From contig JAMJFZ010000199.1 of assembly GCA_026225945.1 (NCBI GenBank), positions 68,426,501-68,490,500 of the forward strand: a stretch of 64,000 nucleotides of DNA. Direction: 5' to 3'. A program made the translations under genes and the position numbers. Of the stretch, positions 1-15,289 are shown piece by piece; position 1 is the first letter of the stretch; every line of letters begins with the position of its first letter. Under the pieces are notes generated by a model. It made no database searches. It saw only the letters and a list, made by a program, of their open reading frames with translations, and had not been told where the DNA came from. The stretch comes from Cricetomys ansorgei. Taxonomy: Eukaryota; Chordata; Mammalia; Rodentia; Nesomyidae.

Positions 1-900
1 GTGCCTGTATCACGGCAGGCACTGAGCTGGGTGCGGCCAACACACCAGCTGCTGGTCAGGGCACTTGGCTTCAGAGAGTCAACACTACGGTAGGAAGACA
101 CGCCATCGGCTAACATCCTACGGAAGTCCCCAGGGCCAACTGCGCATAGTGAAACTTCTTACTGGGACTGGCCCTCCCTTTTCCCAGAGACCATGGCATA
201 CAAGAAAGAAACAAGGACCACCAGTGTTCACGTATCAATCATGCATACTGCATTAGAATCTTCATAAGTAGTTTTTAGACGTGTGGTTTCATGACCATAC
301 AAGATCAGTGCCACCTTCCTTTCAAGATAAAAAGCTTGGAGAAGTGTGACGGTTTTGCTCAGAGTCAATAAGCTGTAGATTCAAAATTTTTACATAAAAT
401 GCTGATCAGTTTACTTCCAAACCTTATTGTTAAAATTCGAAAATCTTAAATTTTTTTTAAATGAATCTAATAAACGCAACAACTTGGAAAAGCTCTAGCC
501 TGATAAAAGTCTCTCTTAAATGGCCTTAATGCCATGTCTATTGAGCTGAGCTGCCCCTCCCCAGCAGAAACCTTTTAAATGACAGAGGGCAAGTACAGCG
601 ATGCCTCTAGAAGGATGGCTTCTATTCGCACGCAATACCTATTACACCCTGAACCCTGATCTGAGGAGTGTACTTTCTACGTAGCTCCAAATAGGTATGT
701 CTAAGATTGGGTCATTTATTGTAACCGTCTAGAAAGAAATTGCTCCTTGGGAGAGAGGGAAGCGCAGCTGTCACACAGGGACAGTGTGGTCTAATCCATT
801 TCAGTCCCTAAGAACATTACCAGGCTGCTCAGTGTAAAATACGAATCTCGGAGGTAATTGATCTTTCAAGTCCAAGTCAGTTGAGACATATGTACACCCC
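1..900. other. Unique intron
   Basis: No gene, repeat or RNA recognised. AT-rich around 370-500. Confidence 0.6.
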
Positions 901-901
901 A

Positions 902-993
902 GAGAGGGTGGGCTGAGGGAGGGAGGGAGGAAGGGAAAGGGAGAGACATAGAGGAAGGGGGGGGAGAGGGAGGAAAGGGGAGAGAGAGAGAAT
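902..993. repeat. GGGA/GGAA-rich purine tract
   Basis: An almost unbroken purine strand of about 90 bp. It could form triplex or quadruplex structures. Confidence 0.85.
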
Positions 994-1135
994 ATCCCAC
1001 CTCTCATCTTTACTATTCTAAGGCGTTTAGGAAAACTGTTTCACTCTTCAATAATTTGGTCCTCTTCTCTCCCTGGTGAGATGGACAGAGCAGAGATGGT
1101 CTCTCAATAAGGGAGAGATAGATGGACAGGGAGGG

Positions 1136-1145
1136 ACACACACAC

Positions 1146-1188
<43 letters not shown>
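1136..1188. repeat. (CA)n microsatellite
   Basis: CA repeats with a few CATA interruptions. Confidence 0.97.
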
Positions 1189-1189
<1 letters not shown>

Positions 1190-1190
<1 letters not shown>

Positions 1191-1600
1191 CGAAACTGCA
1201 AGATCTCATGAACACATGCACATAGTAGAAGGAATCAAAGCTAGGCCTTTAGAAACATGGCTCACACAAATGTGTCCCAAAGCCACAATATGGTGCTTTC
1301 AGGCCCTGTATAGTCCCAAGCCTTGGCATGCTGATGTGCAGAACACACGCAGTGCCACCACATACTGCAAGAGGTGATGCCCACCTCCAAGGGCTCTCAG
1401 GCATGAGAACAGGATGCTGAATACAACATACTCTGAATAAAGATCATTTCTCTTTCCTCTTCCCATTCCAGAATATTGTCACATCAAAACCCACCAGTAA
1501 CAGGGGTTGCAGAGAGCACTGAAGGGTAGCAGTGCTTTCTGCACAAGCACGGCAACCTGAGCTTGGATGTTTGGATTCCATAGATGTTTAGATTCCACGT
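1190..1600. other. Unique intron
   Basis: Nothing recognised between two microsatellites. Confidence 0.6.
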
Positions 1601-1601
1601 A

Positions 1602-1680
1602 AGATGGATGGACGGATGGATAGATAGACAGATAGATAGATAGATAGATAGATAAAAGATAAAATAAATACTAATAAATA
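1602..1680. repeat. GATG/GATA microsatellite
   Basis: GATG units pass into GATA, then into A-rich aaataaata. Confidence 0.95.
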
Positions 1681-1682
1681 AA

Positions 1683-1955
1683 GCTGAGTATGCCAGTGCT
1701 CACCCCCTAACCTCGGTGTCAGGGGTCAGAGGCAGATGCAGGAGGATCTCTAGAACTTACTGGCTGCCAGTCTAGCTTCAAGTTCAGTAAAAGACTCCTT
1801 CTCTGGGGAATAAGGTAGAGTGTGATAGAACAGGTACCTGACATCCTCTTCTGGCTACTTCACATACACATGGGTACCCACATCTGCATACATGCATGCA
1901 CATATACCACATACATACATACATATATACATACACATACACACATACACACCAA
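1683..1955 (+). mobile_element. RSINE1/B4 SINE, 5'-truncated, with CA/TA tail
   Basis: gaggatctctagaacttac, then agtctagcttcaagttcag and ctgacatcctcttctggct, ending in a long CATA/CA-rich tail. Confidence 0.75.
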
Positions 1956-2169
1956 TAACAAATGCTATAGAAATAGCAGAGACAGAAATCCTGGCAAATC
2001 TGGGAGCAAATGACCCACACACATTTGCATCTAGGCTTCACAACACAACTGGCCCAACACCAAGGTGATTTTTTGACGTACTTAGCTTCTGTTAACACTA
2101 AAATCAGTTTGAGCCCCCATGAAAGCTCTGACATGCAGGTGGTCATTTAGCTGTCCAGACTATAGTCGC

Positions 2170-2350
2170 TTTGAAGTAAGGAAACCTAGATTCAACTGTC
2201 ACCAGCAAGCTGAATGAGCTGGAGAAAAACATACAGCCTCCTCCCCACCCCCAAACCCCGCTCCCCAGCCTGCCTCATCTGTAGTCCAAGTGTGTTGAGA
2301 AGGGCCTGAGTTAAAAGTGAGATGTGTAGAACTCTAGCACAGCAGGATTC
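2170..2350 (+). mobile_element. Possible MIR fragment
   Basis: aacctagattcaactgtca, then agcctgcctcatctgtagtc, resemble MIR order, with a C-rich insertion between. Confidence 0.4.
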
Positions 2351-3099
2351 TGAAAGAACAATCTTCACCTGTGAGCAAAAAGCAAGCAATGAATTTATAA
2401 TACACCACAGCATGCCACTTCAATAAGCCGCTAATGCTGAGTGTCCAAAATGCATGTTGATTCTGCTGTAGTCACTAAGGGAAATAGAACTTCGGCTTGG
2501 CTCTGATTCTGCCAGGTTTAAAACCTAGAGGGGGCCATCAATGTCTTCCACTTCCCAGGATTCTCCCACCACCTAGCACAGTGTTGAACGCAGCCTCCCA
2601 TCTCCCGTGGTAACTTCTCAGATCTCTCCCATAAAAATTAAGTGCCCTCTTTGGTTGCACACACAGTTTTATATCTGAGCTTTTTTTTTTTTTTTAAATC
2701 AAGGGATAACTTACGTGGGATGAGAGACAAAGATGGGCAAGATAGGCTGGTGAGTTCTTACACGGTCCGAACCTTGGGATAGCACCCTACTAGACACAGA
2801 CACTTCATGGAGACAGAAAGACGCTGGTCCTCTGAGGGGAACCAACGAACCTAGTCTACCTAGAACCGAGATTTTCCCTAGGGAGAGGGAGTGTCAGAGC
2901 CAAAGCCTAGGAAAACCAAGGTAGAAAGAGACTCCAATCTCTTCCCAGCTCATTTCCTCCAGCCCACTCATCTCACCCCACAATCAGCCACTGCTCAAAG
3001 CACTCTGGTGTCACTGTCTGGAACTGTACACACACACCTTGACTACCATCATTCCAGAAGCTTGTTTTGTTTGATAATATCCCCCTCCAAGGAATTGTA
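2350..3099. other. Unique intron
   Basis: A T-run sits at about 2681-2695; otherwise nothing recognised. Confidence 0.55.
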
Positions 3100-3540
3100 T
3101 CACAGATGGTTCACCCATTCTCCTGCTGACAGGTATTCAGTGTCGTTTCTGAACAATAAATGGAGTTATTGGAAGTAAAGTTGTTATATAAATTCTTGCA
3201 TGAGTCTTTTTTGTATGATATAAATTGCTTTTTTAGTTCTACAAATTAAGCATTCAGAAATGAAACTGGCAGCTCACTGCAGAGGTATGTGTTTAATAGC
3301 TCCAAGAAGAGCTAGTGGGCAATTAGGATACCCACAAATTCCAGTTCAATCACAACCTCACCAATATTTAATGCTGGCAGCATTTACTCACATTAGCCAT
3401 TCTGGAGGGTATTCAGGGATGCCTAATCATGGGTTTATTTTGTGTTCCTCTAACAATTAATGATACAAACATGTTTCAGATGGCTGTGGTATTTAAGAAA
3501 TATCTGTTCAAATGATGCTGTATATTTTATGGTGTGACTT
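3100..3540 (+). mobile_element. Ancient LINE-1 3' region
   Basis: ggttcacccattctcctgct, then aataaatggagttattgg, ttcttgcatgagtctttttt, aatcacaacctcaccaata and ttagccattctggagggt follow the order of the old L1 3' end. Confidence 0.7.
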
Positions 3541-3579
3541 GCCCTTTGGTGAGTTTGACTTGCCCTTTGCCCTTTTGTG

Positions 3580-3875
3580 ATTTATTTATTTAGAGAAGGC
3601 ACTCCGCCATGCAGCATGCCATGGCACAGAAGGTGAGGTCAGAGCACAGCTTTCAGGAGGAGCTTCTTGTCCTTCCATCTTGTTGAGGCAGAGTCTCTCC
3701 ATGTTTCTGCTGCTGTGTTGTGTACTCCAGGCTGCCGAACTCACAAGCTTCCAGCTGATTCACATGCTCCCACCTCAACGCAGGAGTGCTGGGATCACAG
3801 GCGCGATTCACGGAGTTCAGGGTTTGATTTGGTTTCCAAGGATCAAATTTAGTCATCCGGCCAGCCCAAGCATAA
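3580..3875 (-). mobile_element. Old tRNA-derived rodent SINE (B3/B4-like), reverse
   Basis: atttatttatttagagaagg, ggaggagcttcttgtccttc, ggcagagtctctcc and gagtgctgggatcacaggc follow a reverse composite SINE. The subfamily is uncertain. Confidence 0.55.
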
Positions 3876-4917
3876 GGTTTCTATTTTCATGAAATTAATT
3901 ATTTATCAACATTTCATTTTACAGTTAGCAACTTCTGAGCTCATCTAAGAAATCTCTGCTCTCAATTCAAGAAGATGCTTGCTATGTCTCCCTCGAGGAG
4001 AAAGAAAAGCGCACTGCAGTACTCCAAAAAACTAGCTTTGCATTCTGCTAAAAGTCAGTGATGGTGCACACAGGATCAGGTCTATTTGTGAACTGTCCGC
4101 TTCGATACACGGATCTCTTGTCCATGTTGGTGCCATCTTGACTATGACATCTTTACGTAAGTCATAAAAATCACACAAGTTAACTCCTCCAACTTTGTTC
4201 TCTTAGGTTAAGAAATGTTGCTCGCTCTGGTTCTGGTCTATTTCAAGATGTTTTTAACACAACTTGCCAGTTTCTGGTTTAAAATAACACTGTTAATAAA
4301 TACTGTTAGGAATGCCTTGAGTTTTTAAGTCAATACAGAGGAAAGTGGAATCTAAACAGGAACCAATTTTTCTTACCAATCAGTGCCAGCCCTTGTTCAG
4401 TTACTCAAGACTCTTCCCTGTGTTTTGACACCTTCTGGATGGAGATCACATTTTTATATATTTGCCACTGTGGTCTGTGGTTTGGTTTTATTGAAACATT
4501 ATTTTTTATCTTTTTCTTTAAATTTCCAATTGATCATTACTAATGAACAGCTGATCACTGTCAGACAAGTGGATGACAATAGTCTTTTACAACTCATTTC
4601 TTGGTTTTAGGTCTTTCATTATTTTTCACTTTTTTGAAACTTATTTGATCTGGGCAGGGTTACCAGAAGTTTAACAGAGTGCTCACAGCAGACACATTTG
4701 CCTGGCTCCTATTCATGGAGAATTGCTCAGACTTCCTCTGAGGTCACAGTAACCATACACTCCTATCCAGGCCTTTCTCCTGCTAAAAAACTTTCATAAA
4801 CCCTAGTTTAGAGAGTGTTCCCAGCTAAGTGAGAGTTGAATTTTATCCGAGAATGCCCTTCATCAATTGCCATGTTTTCCCCCTTTGCTTTGCTAATGAG
4901 ATAAATTCCAGCAGTTG
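3876..4917. other. AT-rich intron
   Basis: AT-rich; may include unrecognisable LINE debris. No gene seen. Confidence 0.5.
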
Positions 4918-6002
4918 ATTTTTCAGTGTTTAAAACTAAATGTATTTCTAGGATAAACTGGAATTGTTAGTGCTATATTACACTTTATGGATGGCTGAAG
5001 TTGACTTGTATTTTGTTTCCCAGCTCAACCTTTGAATATTTGAGGCTGCTAGTCTAACTTTTTTTTCCTTCCTGTGATGTGGTGTCTCTGGAAAACAGCA
5101 GAATGGTGAGACTGGGGTAAGCAGGGACTCCTCCCTGCCTGCTTTCTAAATGAGCTTCCTTAAAGGAGCTATGCTTGCATTCCTAAAAGCCTGAATTTCT
5201 TACTGAAGTCACCTGGGCCCACAAAATACTTCATGGGGACTTTCTAATTGAGAATGTCTATTCACATACTCTATTTCTTCTTGTGTCAGTTTTAGTACTT
5301 AGCCCACTTTGTGCCTTCAAACCATTGATCCATTTGGCCTAAGTTGTCAAATTCACTGGGATATGGTTCTTTACCATATTCTCTTACATTTCCAACATAT
5401 AACATGTACAAAACCCACAGAATGCTACACCTTCCTGCTACTGGCAATTTGTGTTTGCTCTTTTGCCCCTCATTATGATTAACTTTATTATTGATCTTTT
5501 TAAAGTATCAGCTTTTAGTTCCATTGACTCCATAAGTTCTCTTTTACACCCCATTTTACTGACATGCATTCTTCTGTATAATTTCTTCTATTCACTTTGG
5601 GAGTATTAAATTCTGCTTTGTGTGATACCAAAGCCGCATCACTGATGTCAAGCCATTCATTTCTAGGATACGCATTCACTCTTCCATAAATACAATGAGG
5701 ATGAGCTAGTAAAAAAAAAAAAAAAAAAGTCTAGGTTGGGTACAGTTTTCCCATGGGTTTTGCTTTGTCTATCTGTCATATCAGATTCTCAGGAAATAAT
5801 GTTCAAACGGTCAGCTATACCATGTAGTTATCTGTTTCTCCCTTTTGTGTGCCAGTTTTATTTTGAAATTAATGTTTTTAAGTGTATTTATATTTAGGAT
5901 TGTAATGTGCTATTGAGACCAAATTCTTCAATCATTACAATTTTTCCTACCTCTTTTCTCTTGAAAGCCCACATGTTTAATATTCATAAGTCCTTAACGG
6001 CC
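4918..6002 (-). mobile_element. Ancient LINE-1 ORF2 fragment, reverse
   Basis: Reverse L1 ORF2 landmarks appear in order: tttctaggataaactggaat, tgtggtgtctctgg, ttactgaagtcacctggg, tctatttcttcttgtgtcag and gatctttttaaagtatcagc. No frame is intact. An A-run at 5711-5728 interrupts it and the URR1 element lies at its right end. Confidence 0.75.
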
Positions 6003-6010
6003 TTCTAAAT

Positions 6011-6233
6011 CAGTGGTTCTCAATCGTCCTAATGCTGTAACCCTTCAATATAGTTCCTCATGTTGTGGTGACCCCCAAGCATAAAATGATTCTCATTGCT
6101 ACTTTATAACTATAATTTTGCTACTGTCATGAATTGTAATGTAAATATCTGACATGCAGATGGTCTTAGGCTACACCTGGGAAGTATCATTCGACCCCCA
6201 AAGGGGTCTCAACTCACAGCTTGAGAACCACTG
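6011..6233. mobile_element. URR1-type hAT-Charlie MITE
   Basis: The terminal inverted repeats are CAGTGGTTCTCAA (6011-6023) and TTGAGAACCACTG (6221-6233). The flanking 8-mers ttctaaat (6003-6010) and gtctacat (6234-6241) match at 6 of 8, as expected of an hAT 8-bp target-site duplication. The inside (tgttgtggtgacccccaag, tgaattgtaatgtaaatat) matches rodent URR1. It is non-autonomous with no transposase. Confidence 0.92.
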
Positions 6234-6750
6234 GTCTACATATTAGCGTTACATGCACTGTGCACATTTGACACTGGTTTCTTACAGGAGGCATGCACTT
6301 AGTGTCTTGCTGTCTTACGAAGCCTGACAAGCTCCACTTCCAAAGGCAGCGCTGAGTCTGCCTGCACTGGGGCAGCTCTGGACACAGACATGCGAGTCTG
6401 TGCTATTTGTCTCCTTTTCAGCCACGCCCTCCTTTTCTTTTCTCCTCCTCTTCTCCACTCCCAGCCCAGGGGGAGCTAAGGCCTTTTCTATTTATTGATT
6501 TACCTGATGTTCCACTGCTCCATCATTCCTGTGTGTAGATTTGTACTTCCATTCCATGCTAATTCTGTGTGACAAGCTCCTATCAGGCTAGTGAAAAGCA
6601 AGAAGTTGCTCTGTCTGTCCCTTTTCCCGGAGAGGCTGTACAACAGCTGGTATTTGGGGGTGCTGGCTGGGAACCGGGCAGAAGTGCTCCCAGGGATTTG
6701 ACATGTGATGTTATTAGAGGAGTGAGGAAAGCACAGGACTCAGAGAGAGA
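6234..6750. other. Intron, nothing recognised
   Basis: Lies right of the URR1 element; it may include further L1 debris, but no landmark is secure. Confidence 0.5.
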
Positions 6751-6814
6751 AACACACACGTATACGTAAACACACACGCACATGCACACGCACACACACA
6801 CATACACACACACA
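6751..6814. repeat. Imperfect (CA)n microsatellite
   Basis: CA repeats interrupted by cgtatacg and cgcacatg. Confidence 0.93.
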
Positions 6815-9336
<2,522 letters not shown>

Positions 9337-10802
9337 CTAAAAAAGTTCAAACAAATACCAAGTCAGTACCCATAAGTAGATGAGTTTCCACGTCAGGAGG
9401 CAGGCTGCATCTAGGGAGAGTCTCAAGACCCTAACATATGAAGGGATCAAATGAGTACCCCAGCCCATACTATGCATTTGGCATCATTTTTCCTGTGGTA
9501 TCAAAAGTCTTCACAGCCCTCAACTATACATGCAGGTGACAGGGGCTCCAAATCACACTATGTTGAGATACCACATTTGGCAGGGAAAACACTGATTCTG
9601 CATCAGTAGAAGGCAGGGAAGGGTGGGCTTCCATGAAGGAGGTAGAAAGCAACTTGCACTCCCAGGCTGACAGTTAAGAAGTCAGGGAAGGGCAGCAGAG
9701 GCCCTTCCAGAAAGATGGGGGCAGTGCCACTCACTGTACAAGAAGCAGGACATGGGATGAAGAGGTAGCAGACGTCATCCAAAAGGCAACAATACACCGG
9801 TGGGTGGCTAAAGCTAAATGGGATACCAATGGGGCAATACCTTCCCTTTGTTGGCTCTTCCCCAGGACCTATTACTGAGTGCTCTTACAAATGACTATGA
9901 GCGAGTTGGAGGGTAGACCCTGTCTCCCTTGATGATACAGGCATGCAAGCAGCACTCAGCCACCACACAGAGGAGGTGAGACACTGAAACTCCTGCTGAG
10001 ATCCAGTACAGCCATTCTGACCCTCTTTTCCTTTGAGATGAGATCTTGGGATGCTTGGGGAGAGAACAGTCCAGTCCAAGAGCATGAGGCATGGTAAGAT
10101 CCAGGGACACTAACAAGGTACTAAGAGGCAGAGCCCCATTCTTAGGGATGCTGAGCAAGGGCCTCACAGCATTGTTTGGAAGGCAGTACTGCTGTGGCAG
10201 GGAGAGGAGTCGTGCCCAGCACCTGCCATAACACTGGACAGTGGGTGGCTATGGTGCACGAGGAAAGAATGCTAAGAAACCCTAGGCAAGACCTAGATGT
10301 ACCACATCTTCCTGAGTCTGAAAAGGGATGAGCGTTAAGTGGTAAATCCTGCAGGTCTGTGACACCAGCTTCAAAGTCCTGCAGGAGCCATGGCCCTATG
10401 CACAGGCAGAGGAATACCCAGGACATGCATTATAGAAGAGCTGGCACCTCCCACGTTCCCCACTCAGTACGAGGCAATTCTACAGGGATCTGAAGCCTGT
10501 GGGGCACAGAGAGTAGCCATGGTAACAAGAAATCTTGGCCCAGCTAACTCCTGACTGAAATGATGGAGCCTTTCACAGCAGTGTCCTCAAACAGGTGCAA
10601 ACAACAATAGTCCATGGGGCAAACCTAGCCTCCATCTGATACTGTAGGGCTGGCAGCCAAGAGCTGCAGTATATTTCTTATAGGGAATAAGTTAAAAACA
10701 AAATAGAGACAGAGAAGGCTCTGCAGCAGAGACTTTCCATGGCTGGTCAAGTCAGAAACATTTCTTATACGGAGCTTTACATTCAGACTTTGCAGCTATT
10801 AA
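9337..10802. other. Unique intron upstream of the exon
   Basis: The branch point and pyrimidine tract of the exon lie in its first tens of bases. Nothing else recognised. Confidence 0.6.
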
Positions 10803-10990
10803 AGGCTGGAGAGATGGCTCAGCAGTTATTAGTCTATACTGCTCTTCCAGAGGACCTGAGTTCTGTTCCCAGCACCTGTGTCTGGTGACTCACATCTGCC
10901 TGTAACTCCAGCTCCAGGGAATCCAACATCCCCTTCTGGTCACAGCAGGCACCTGCATTCACATGCACAAACCCACATGTGAATACGCAC
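10803..10990 (+). mobile_element. B3/B2-type SINE
   Basis: aggctggagagatggctcag, ctcttccagaggacctgag and cctgtaactccagctccagg, with a CA-containing tail. This is the classic tRNA-derived B2/B3 layout. Confidence 0.88.
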
Positions 10991-12135
10991 AGTTATTAGT
11001 AACAAATTCTGCAGACAGAACTGTTAGAGCAAAGCAGGGAGGTGAATCTTCCTGCCTCCCAGACGTAACACCAAAAGCACAGGAGACAGATCAGAGTGTA
11101 ACGGGATGGTACCAGGGAAGTCCAAGGAAGGAAACAAGGGGATGCAGGGCCAATAATGTCCCCTGATCCATGCCATTCCATGTTAAAGAACAGAGAAGGC
11201 TCCTAGCACATCTGGCACTATCCACCCTCCTGAAGAATTTTCCAGAAGCAGCAATGAGAACAGAAGTTGGCCACTTGCTGTGTGTGAACTCTGCTATGTT
11301 GCTATGTTGGGGTGTCCAAGGACATGCTAAGGCACTGAGGTCATCGCTCACTTTCCCCTAGCCAGTGCGACAGCTCAGGGGTAGCCCTACTCTCAAATGG
11401 CTGGGCCTGCCCCATCAATCACTAATTAAGAAAATGCCCTGCAGGCTTGCCTGCAGCCATCTTATTGAGGCGTTTTCTCAATTGAGGCTCCCTCCTCTCC
11501 AATGACTCTAGCTTGGGTCAAGTCAACATAAAACTAGACAGCACAGCCCTCCTCCCTCAGATCCCACAGTCACCCCGCAAGGTGCATTCAGCCCTCACTG
11601 ACTGCTTCTCTTGACCCACTTCTTTGCAAGGAGGAGGCAGCCATAGCGATTGTGTATTTTAAAAACCAAAGGAAACTAGTTGCATACACCTCACATCAGA
11701 GACAGGACATTTTGAGGGGAGGCAGTTGGCAGAGTCTATGCAGCCTGGCAGAGTGGAGACGGAGAAGGTGGGGGTCACCAGTGAAATCTGGTTTGGCACC
11801 ATGGATCTGTGGTATGGCACCTCAGATTGCCATTTTCGGCCTCAGCCCACCAACCATTAAATGGGGACAGTAATTAACACTGGTGAATTCCCACTGTGCA
11901 ACCTTACCCATCTAGTAACCCACCAGCAACAGGGCTTAGAACAAGAAGAAATGAGCATGTATCCCATTTCTTTTATTATTTTATTTTTGAACTTGGAAGA
12001 GTCGATTTATCTGTAGTAAAACAAACAAACAAAACAAAATGACAACAACAACAAAAAACTTCTCTCAACCCAAAGGATGATTTACTGAGAGAAAATATTC
12101 CTACCATTTTAATTCTTTCAGGGCACAGGTCCTTA
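10991..12135. other. Intron, mostly unrecognised
   Basis: Contains the partial LTR listed at 11396-11545, a possible MIR trace near 11800-11880 and A-rich caaacaaacaaa-type sequence near 12020-12057. Confidence 0.5.
11396..11545 (-). mobile_element. MaLR LTR (MT-type), reverse, partial
   Basis: catcaatcactaattaagaa, aaatgccctgcaggcttgcc, cgttttctcaattgaggctc and gactctagcttgggtcaag are the 5' half of the same LTR type as 14107-14536. Confidence 0.8.
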
Positions 12136-12965
12136 GCATTGCACATCACCCTGTTGACACATGGCCACCATCGAACATCTGCAGAACCCGCTCGTCTTCC
12201 CAAAAGAAACCTCTGTATCCACTGCACGCTACCTCCCCACTTCCACCTCCCACCATCCCCCCATCTGGTCCCTGGTTACCTTCCTGCATTCACTCTCTAT
12301 GCAACTGACTACTCTGGGAGCCTTGGGCAATCAGATGGTATTTGTCCATCTACGACTGGCTTATTTCATTTAGCAAAATGCTCTTGCGGTTCACCCTGCC
12401 ACAGTTTGCAGCAGACTGCCTCCTTTTGTAAGCCTGAGTGGCACTCCACTGTGTGGCTGCACCACTGAGTGTGAGGCTTGCTCTCACCCCGTGGATCTAG
12501 TGTGGATCTAGTGGATCTGCTGTGAACAGGGGTGTACAAGTGTCACAGCCTCGCTTTCGTGTCTTTGGGACATGCAGAGGGTAAAATTTCTGCATCATAT
12601 AATTATTCTACGTTGACTTTTTTAGGGATCAGCATATCATTTCCCACAGCAATCCGCCATTTGACCCTTCAGCTAGCACACACATGTTTCTGGTTTTCTT
12701 CTCACCAATACTCATTTTCTGCTTTTGTGGTAACAGCCATCCCCGTGGAGTGAAGCTGTGCTTAACAGCAGCATAGTTTGATATGTGCCTATTCTCTTCT
12801 CTGCTTGTCAACCTATTCTGTACCTTTCTTGGAGGGATGCCCATTCAAGTCCTCAGCCCCATGTTAGTAAGTTCACTGTTTCCTCTGCACCCCAGCATTC
12901 ACACAGTCTTCATGTCCCTGTGTATGGGTGTCAGTCAAGACAGTGACACCAAAGCTACCTTCACT
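12136..12965 (+). mobile_element. Ancient LINE-1 3' region
   Basis: tgactactctgggagcct, tctacgactggcttatttca, tttagcaaaatgctctt and tgaacaggggtgtacaag occur in L1 3'-end order. It is eroded and non-coding. Confidence 0.75.
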
Positions 12966-14106
12966 GACCAACCCTCTTCATCCTCTTAAATATTATTTTT
13001 CCAGACCACCCAGGGCAATCCACACCTCTTCTTTACTACTGGGTTTAGTACTGGGTGAGATAGGTGTTTTTTCTAAACTCAACATTCATGTTTTGGCCTC
13101 ACTGAAACTCCAGATTCTCTTTCTGCTCACATCAGCGCAAAGCTCAGACCCATCAACTCCAGAAAGCCGCTAGTTTCTTACAAACACATCCTAGATCCCT
13201 GGAAATCAAACAGGGAGCTTTCTGCCAATTCTGAATCCAGCTGACTAGCCAGCTGATGAGATCTCTGTTTCATTCACCTCCTCAGAGCCTCCCATGTGGC
13301 CTCTGAATTCGAGGATCTAGGCTTGGTACAGGATGAATGTGGCCTCTGACCTCAGAAAGCTATGTGCATGGATGCAGGAACAAGCTGGTACATGAACAAA
13401 CAAGTTAAGCCATCAATCAGCAGGCATGTGGCACCTGCTTCAATCGCAGGGAACAGACAGTCTTTGTGGCATTGAAAAAACAAGGATCATGAAGCAACCA
13501 CAGGCCAAACCTAAAAAACACCTTCATAGAGGACAATAGGAGAAACCAACCAGGAGTGACAGAAAGTGCATGGGGAAATAACTGTCGAGCACCAAGGAAC
13601 AAGGAAGAAATAGCCTGTGCCCTGATTTTCTTGGAATTGGCTGCTTCTTTACTCTGTAGAGAACCAAAGAAAAGATATAATTATTGAGGGAGTAATCTAA
13701 GTTATGAAGATCAAGCACAGAAAGGGTTGTATGAAATTGAGTACTGCTGCCTTTCCTCTTAATGATTAAAAGGGGAGAAAAAAAGGAAATAAAAAGCAGC
13801 CTCAGCTTGGCAAAATTAGAATATCTTAATGAAACCATAAATCGGGTTGATGAAAAGACACAGGATGTACAGAGTGGTGGGAGGCAGAGTTGTCCTTCCT
13901 AGAGACCATACAGTCCCTGCCCAGAACTTAGTCCTCACCTTACAGAAGGCTGCAAAGAGTAAGGAACTAAAACCAAAAATGTTTCTTTTCGAAGTACAGT
14001 TCAACTGATTTTTCAATGTGGGGATCATTAAATGGCTACTTTTGTTGAGCATCTGTATATGTAAAATACTAAACTGAGTGATCTGTGCACTACACCTATA
14101 ATTAGG
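12966..14106. other. Unique intron
   Basis: Nothing recognised. Confidence 0.55.
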
Positions 14107-14536
14107 CAGTCTTGGTTTCCTCTCCTGCTGTTGTGATAAAAACACCCTGACCAAAACAACTTAAAGGAGAAGTCATTTATTTGTCTCATGATTCCATGTT
14201 ATAGTCCATCACTAAGGGAAATCAAGGCAGCAGAAACTACTAGTTGAAATCAGAAACTACTGGTTGAATCCACAGTCAAGAAGAGAAAGTCACGAATGAA
14301 TACACGCAAGCTTCTGCTCAGCTCACTTTCTCTACTCTTAAGACAGTTTAGAATCCCTTGCCCAGGGAATGGTGCCACCCACAGTGGATAAGGTCTTTAT
14401 ACCTCAATTAATACAATCAGGATAATCCTTCACAAACATACTTCCAGGCCAACTTGATCAAGACAGTATCTCACTGAGACTCTCTTTCCAAATGACTCTA
14501 GGTTGTTCAAGCTGATACTTAAAACAAGCCATTACA
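14107..14536 (-). mobile_element. MaLR LTR (MT-type), reverse, near full length
   Basis: Reverse order of MaLR landmarks: ctgttgtgataaaaacaccc, gaatggtgccacccacagtg and aatgactctaggttgttcaa, ending attaca. No internal region is attached, so it reads as a solo LTR. Confidence 0.8.
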
Positions 14537-14904
14537 GAGAGGTTCTGTGTAGTTAGGGGAGTAGCCTAGACCACAAACCCAAGACTCAACACAGAGCTAC
14601 CTAGCTGCTCACTCTACTCCCCCACCATGCAGGGAAATGACTCCGAAGAATATTCATTCACCCATCTACCATTCACTTTCTTACATAGATACATGTCCAC
14701 AATGGGCAGAGGCCATGACAGTAAAGAAGGTAAAACACACTGTTGCCCCGACGATGCTCAAGTTAGGAAATAATTGAGCCCAACGCATCTGAAATAAGCT
14801 GTTCTCTGCAGTGCCACAGCTAAGTGTCGAGATGCACAAAGCCTCCAGTGGGCAAGAGTGAGACACAAAGGATCAACAGGTTTATAAGCAGGGCAAGAAC
14901 AAAT
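14537..14904. other. Unique intron
   Basis: Nothing recognised. Confidence 0.55.
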
Positions 14905-15049
14905 AATTCTTAAGGTGGATCAGCAAGTAAACGCACTGATGCCACAGCCTCATACCTGAGTTCAGCCTACAAAGTCTGCTTGAGAGAAGAGAATTAACTC
15001 CCATAGGTTATCCTTTGACTTCCACATGCATGCTGTAGCAGGTGTGCAT

Positions 15050-15050
<1 letters not shown>
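14905..15050 (+). mobile_element. B3/B2-type SINE ending in a CT/CA microsatellite
   Basis: The eroded head ggtggatcagcaagtaaacg is followed by catacctgagttcagcc and a gagaattaactcccataggt segment, then ctttgacttccacatgcatg. The element runs into the CT/CA tract at 15051-15129. Confidence 0.7.

Positions 15051-15129
<79 letters not shown>
15051..15129. repeat. (CT)n joined to (CA)n
   Basis: About 49 bp of CT (15051-15099), then about 30 bp of CA (15099-15129), at the 3' end of a B3-type SINE. Confidence 0.97.
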
Positions 15130-15133
<4 letters not shown>

Positions 15134-15289
15134 AAAAATGGTCCCACCTTTTTTATCAGATCAATATTCCTCAAATGTTGAAATCAGAGAGTTTGTAAGA
15201 AATCCCCTGTTAAGTCCAGTATTTCTCATAAACTTAACTGTAAAAGTCCCTCATAAAGTACTAGTGAACCAAATGTGAAAGTATATAAA

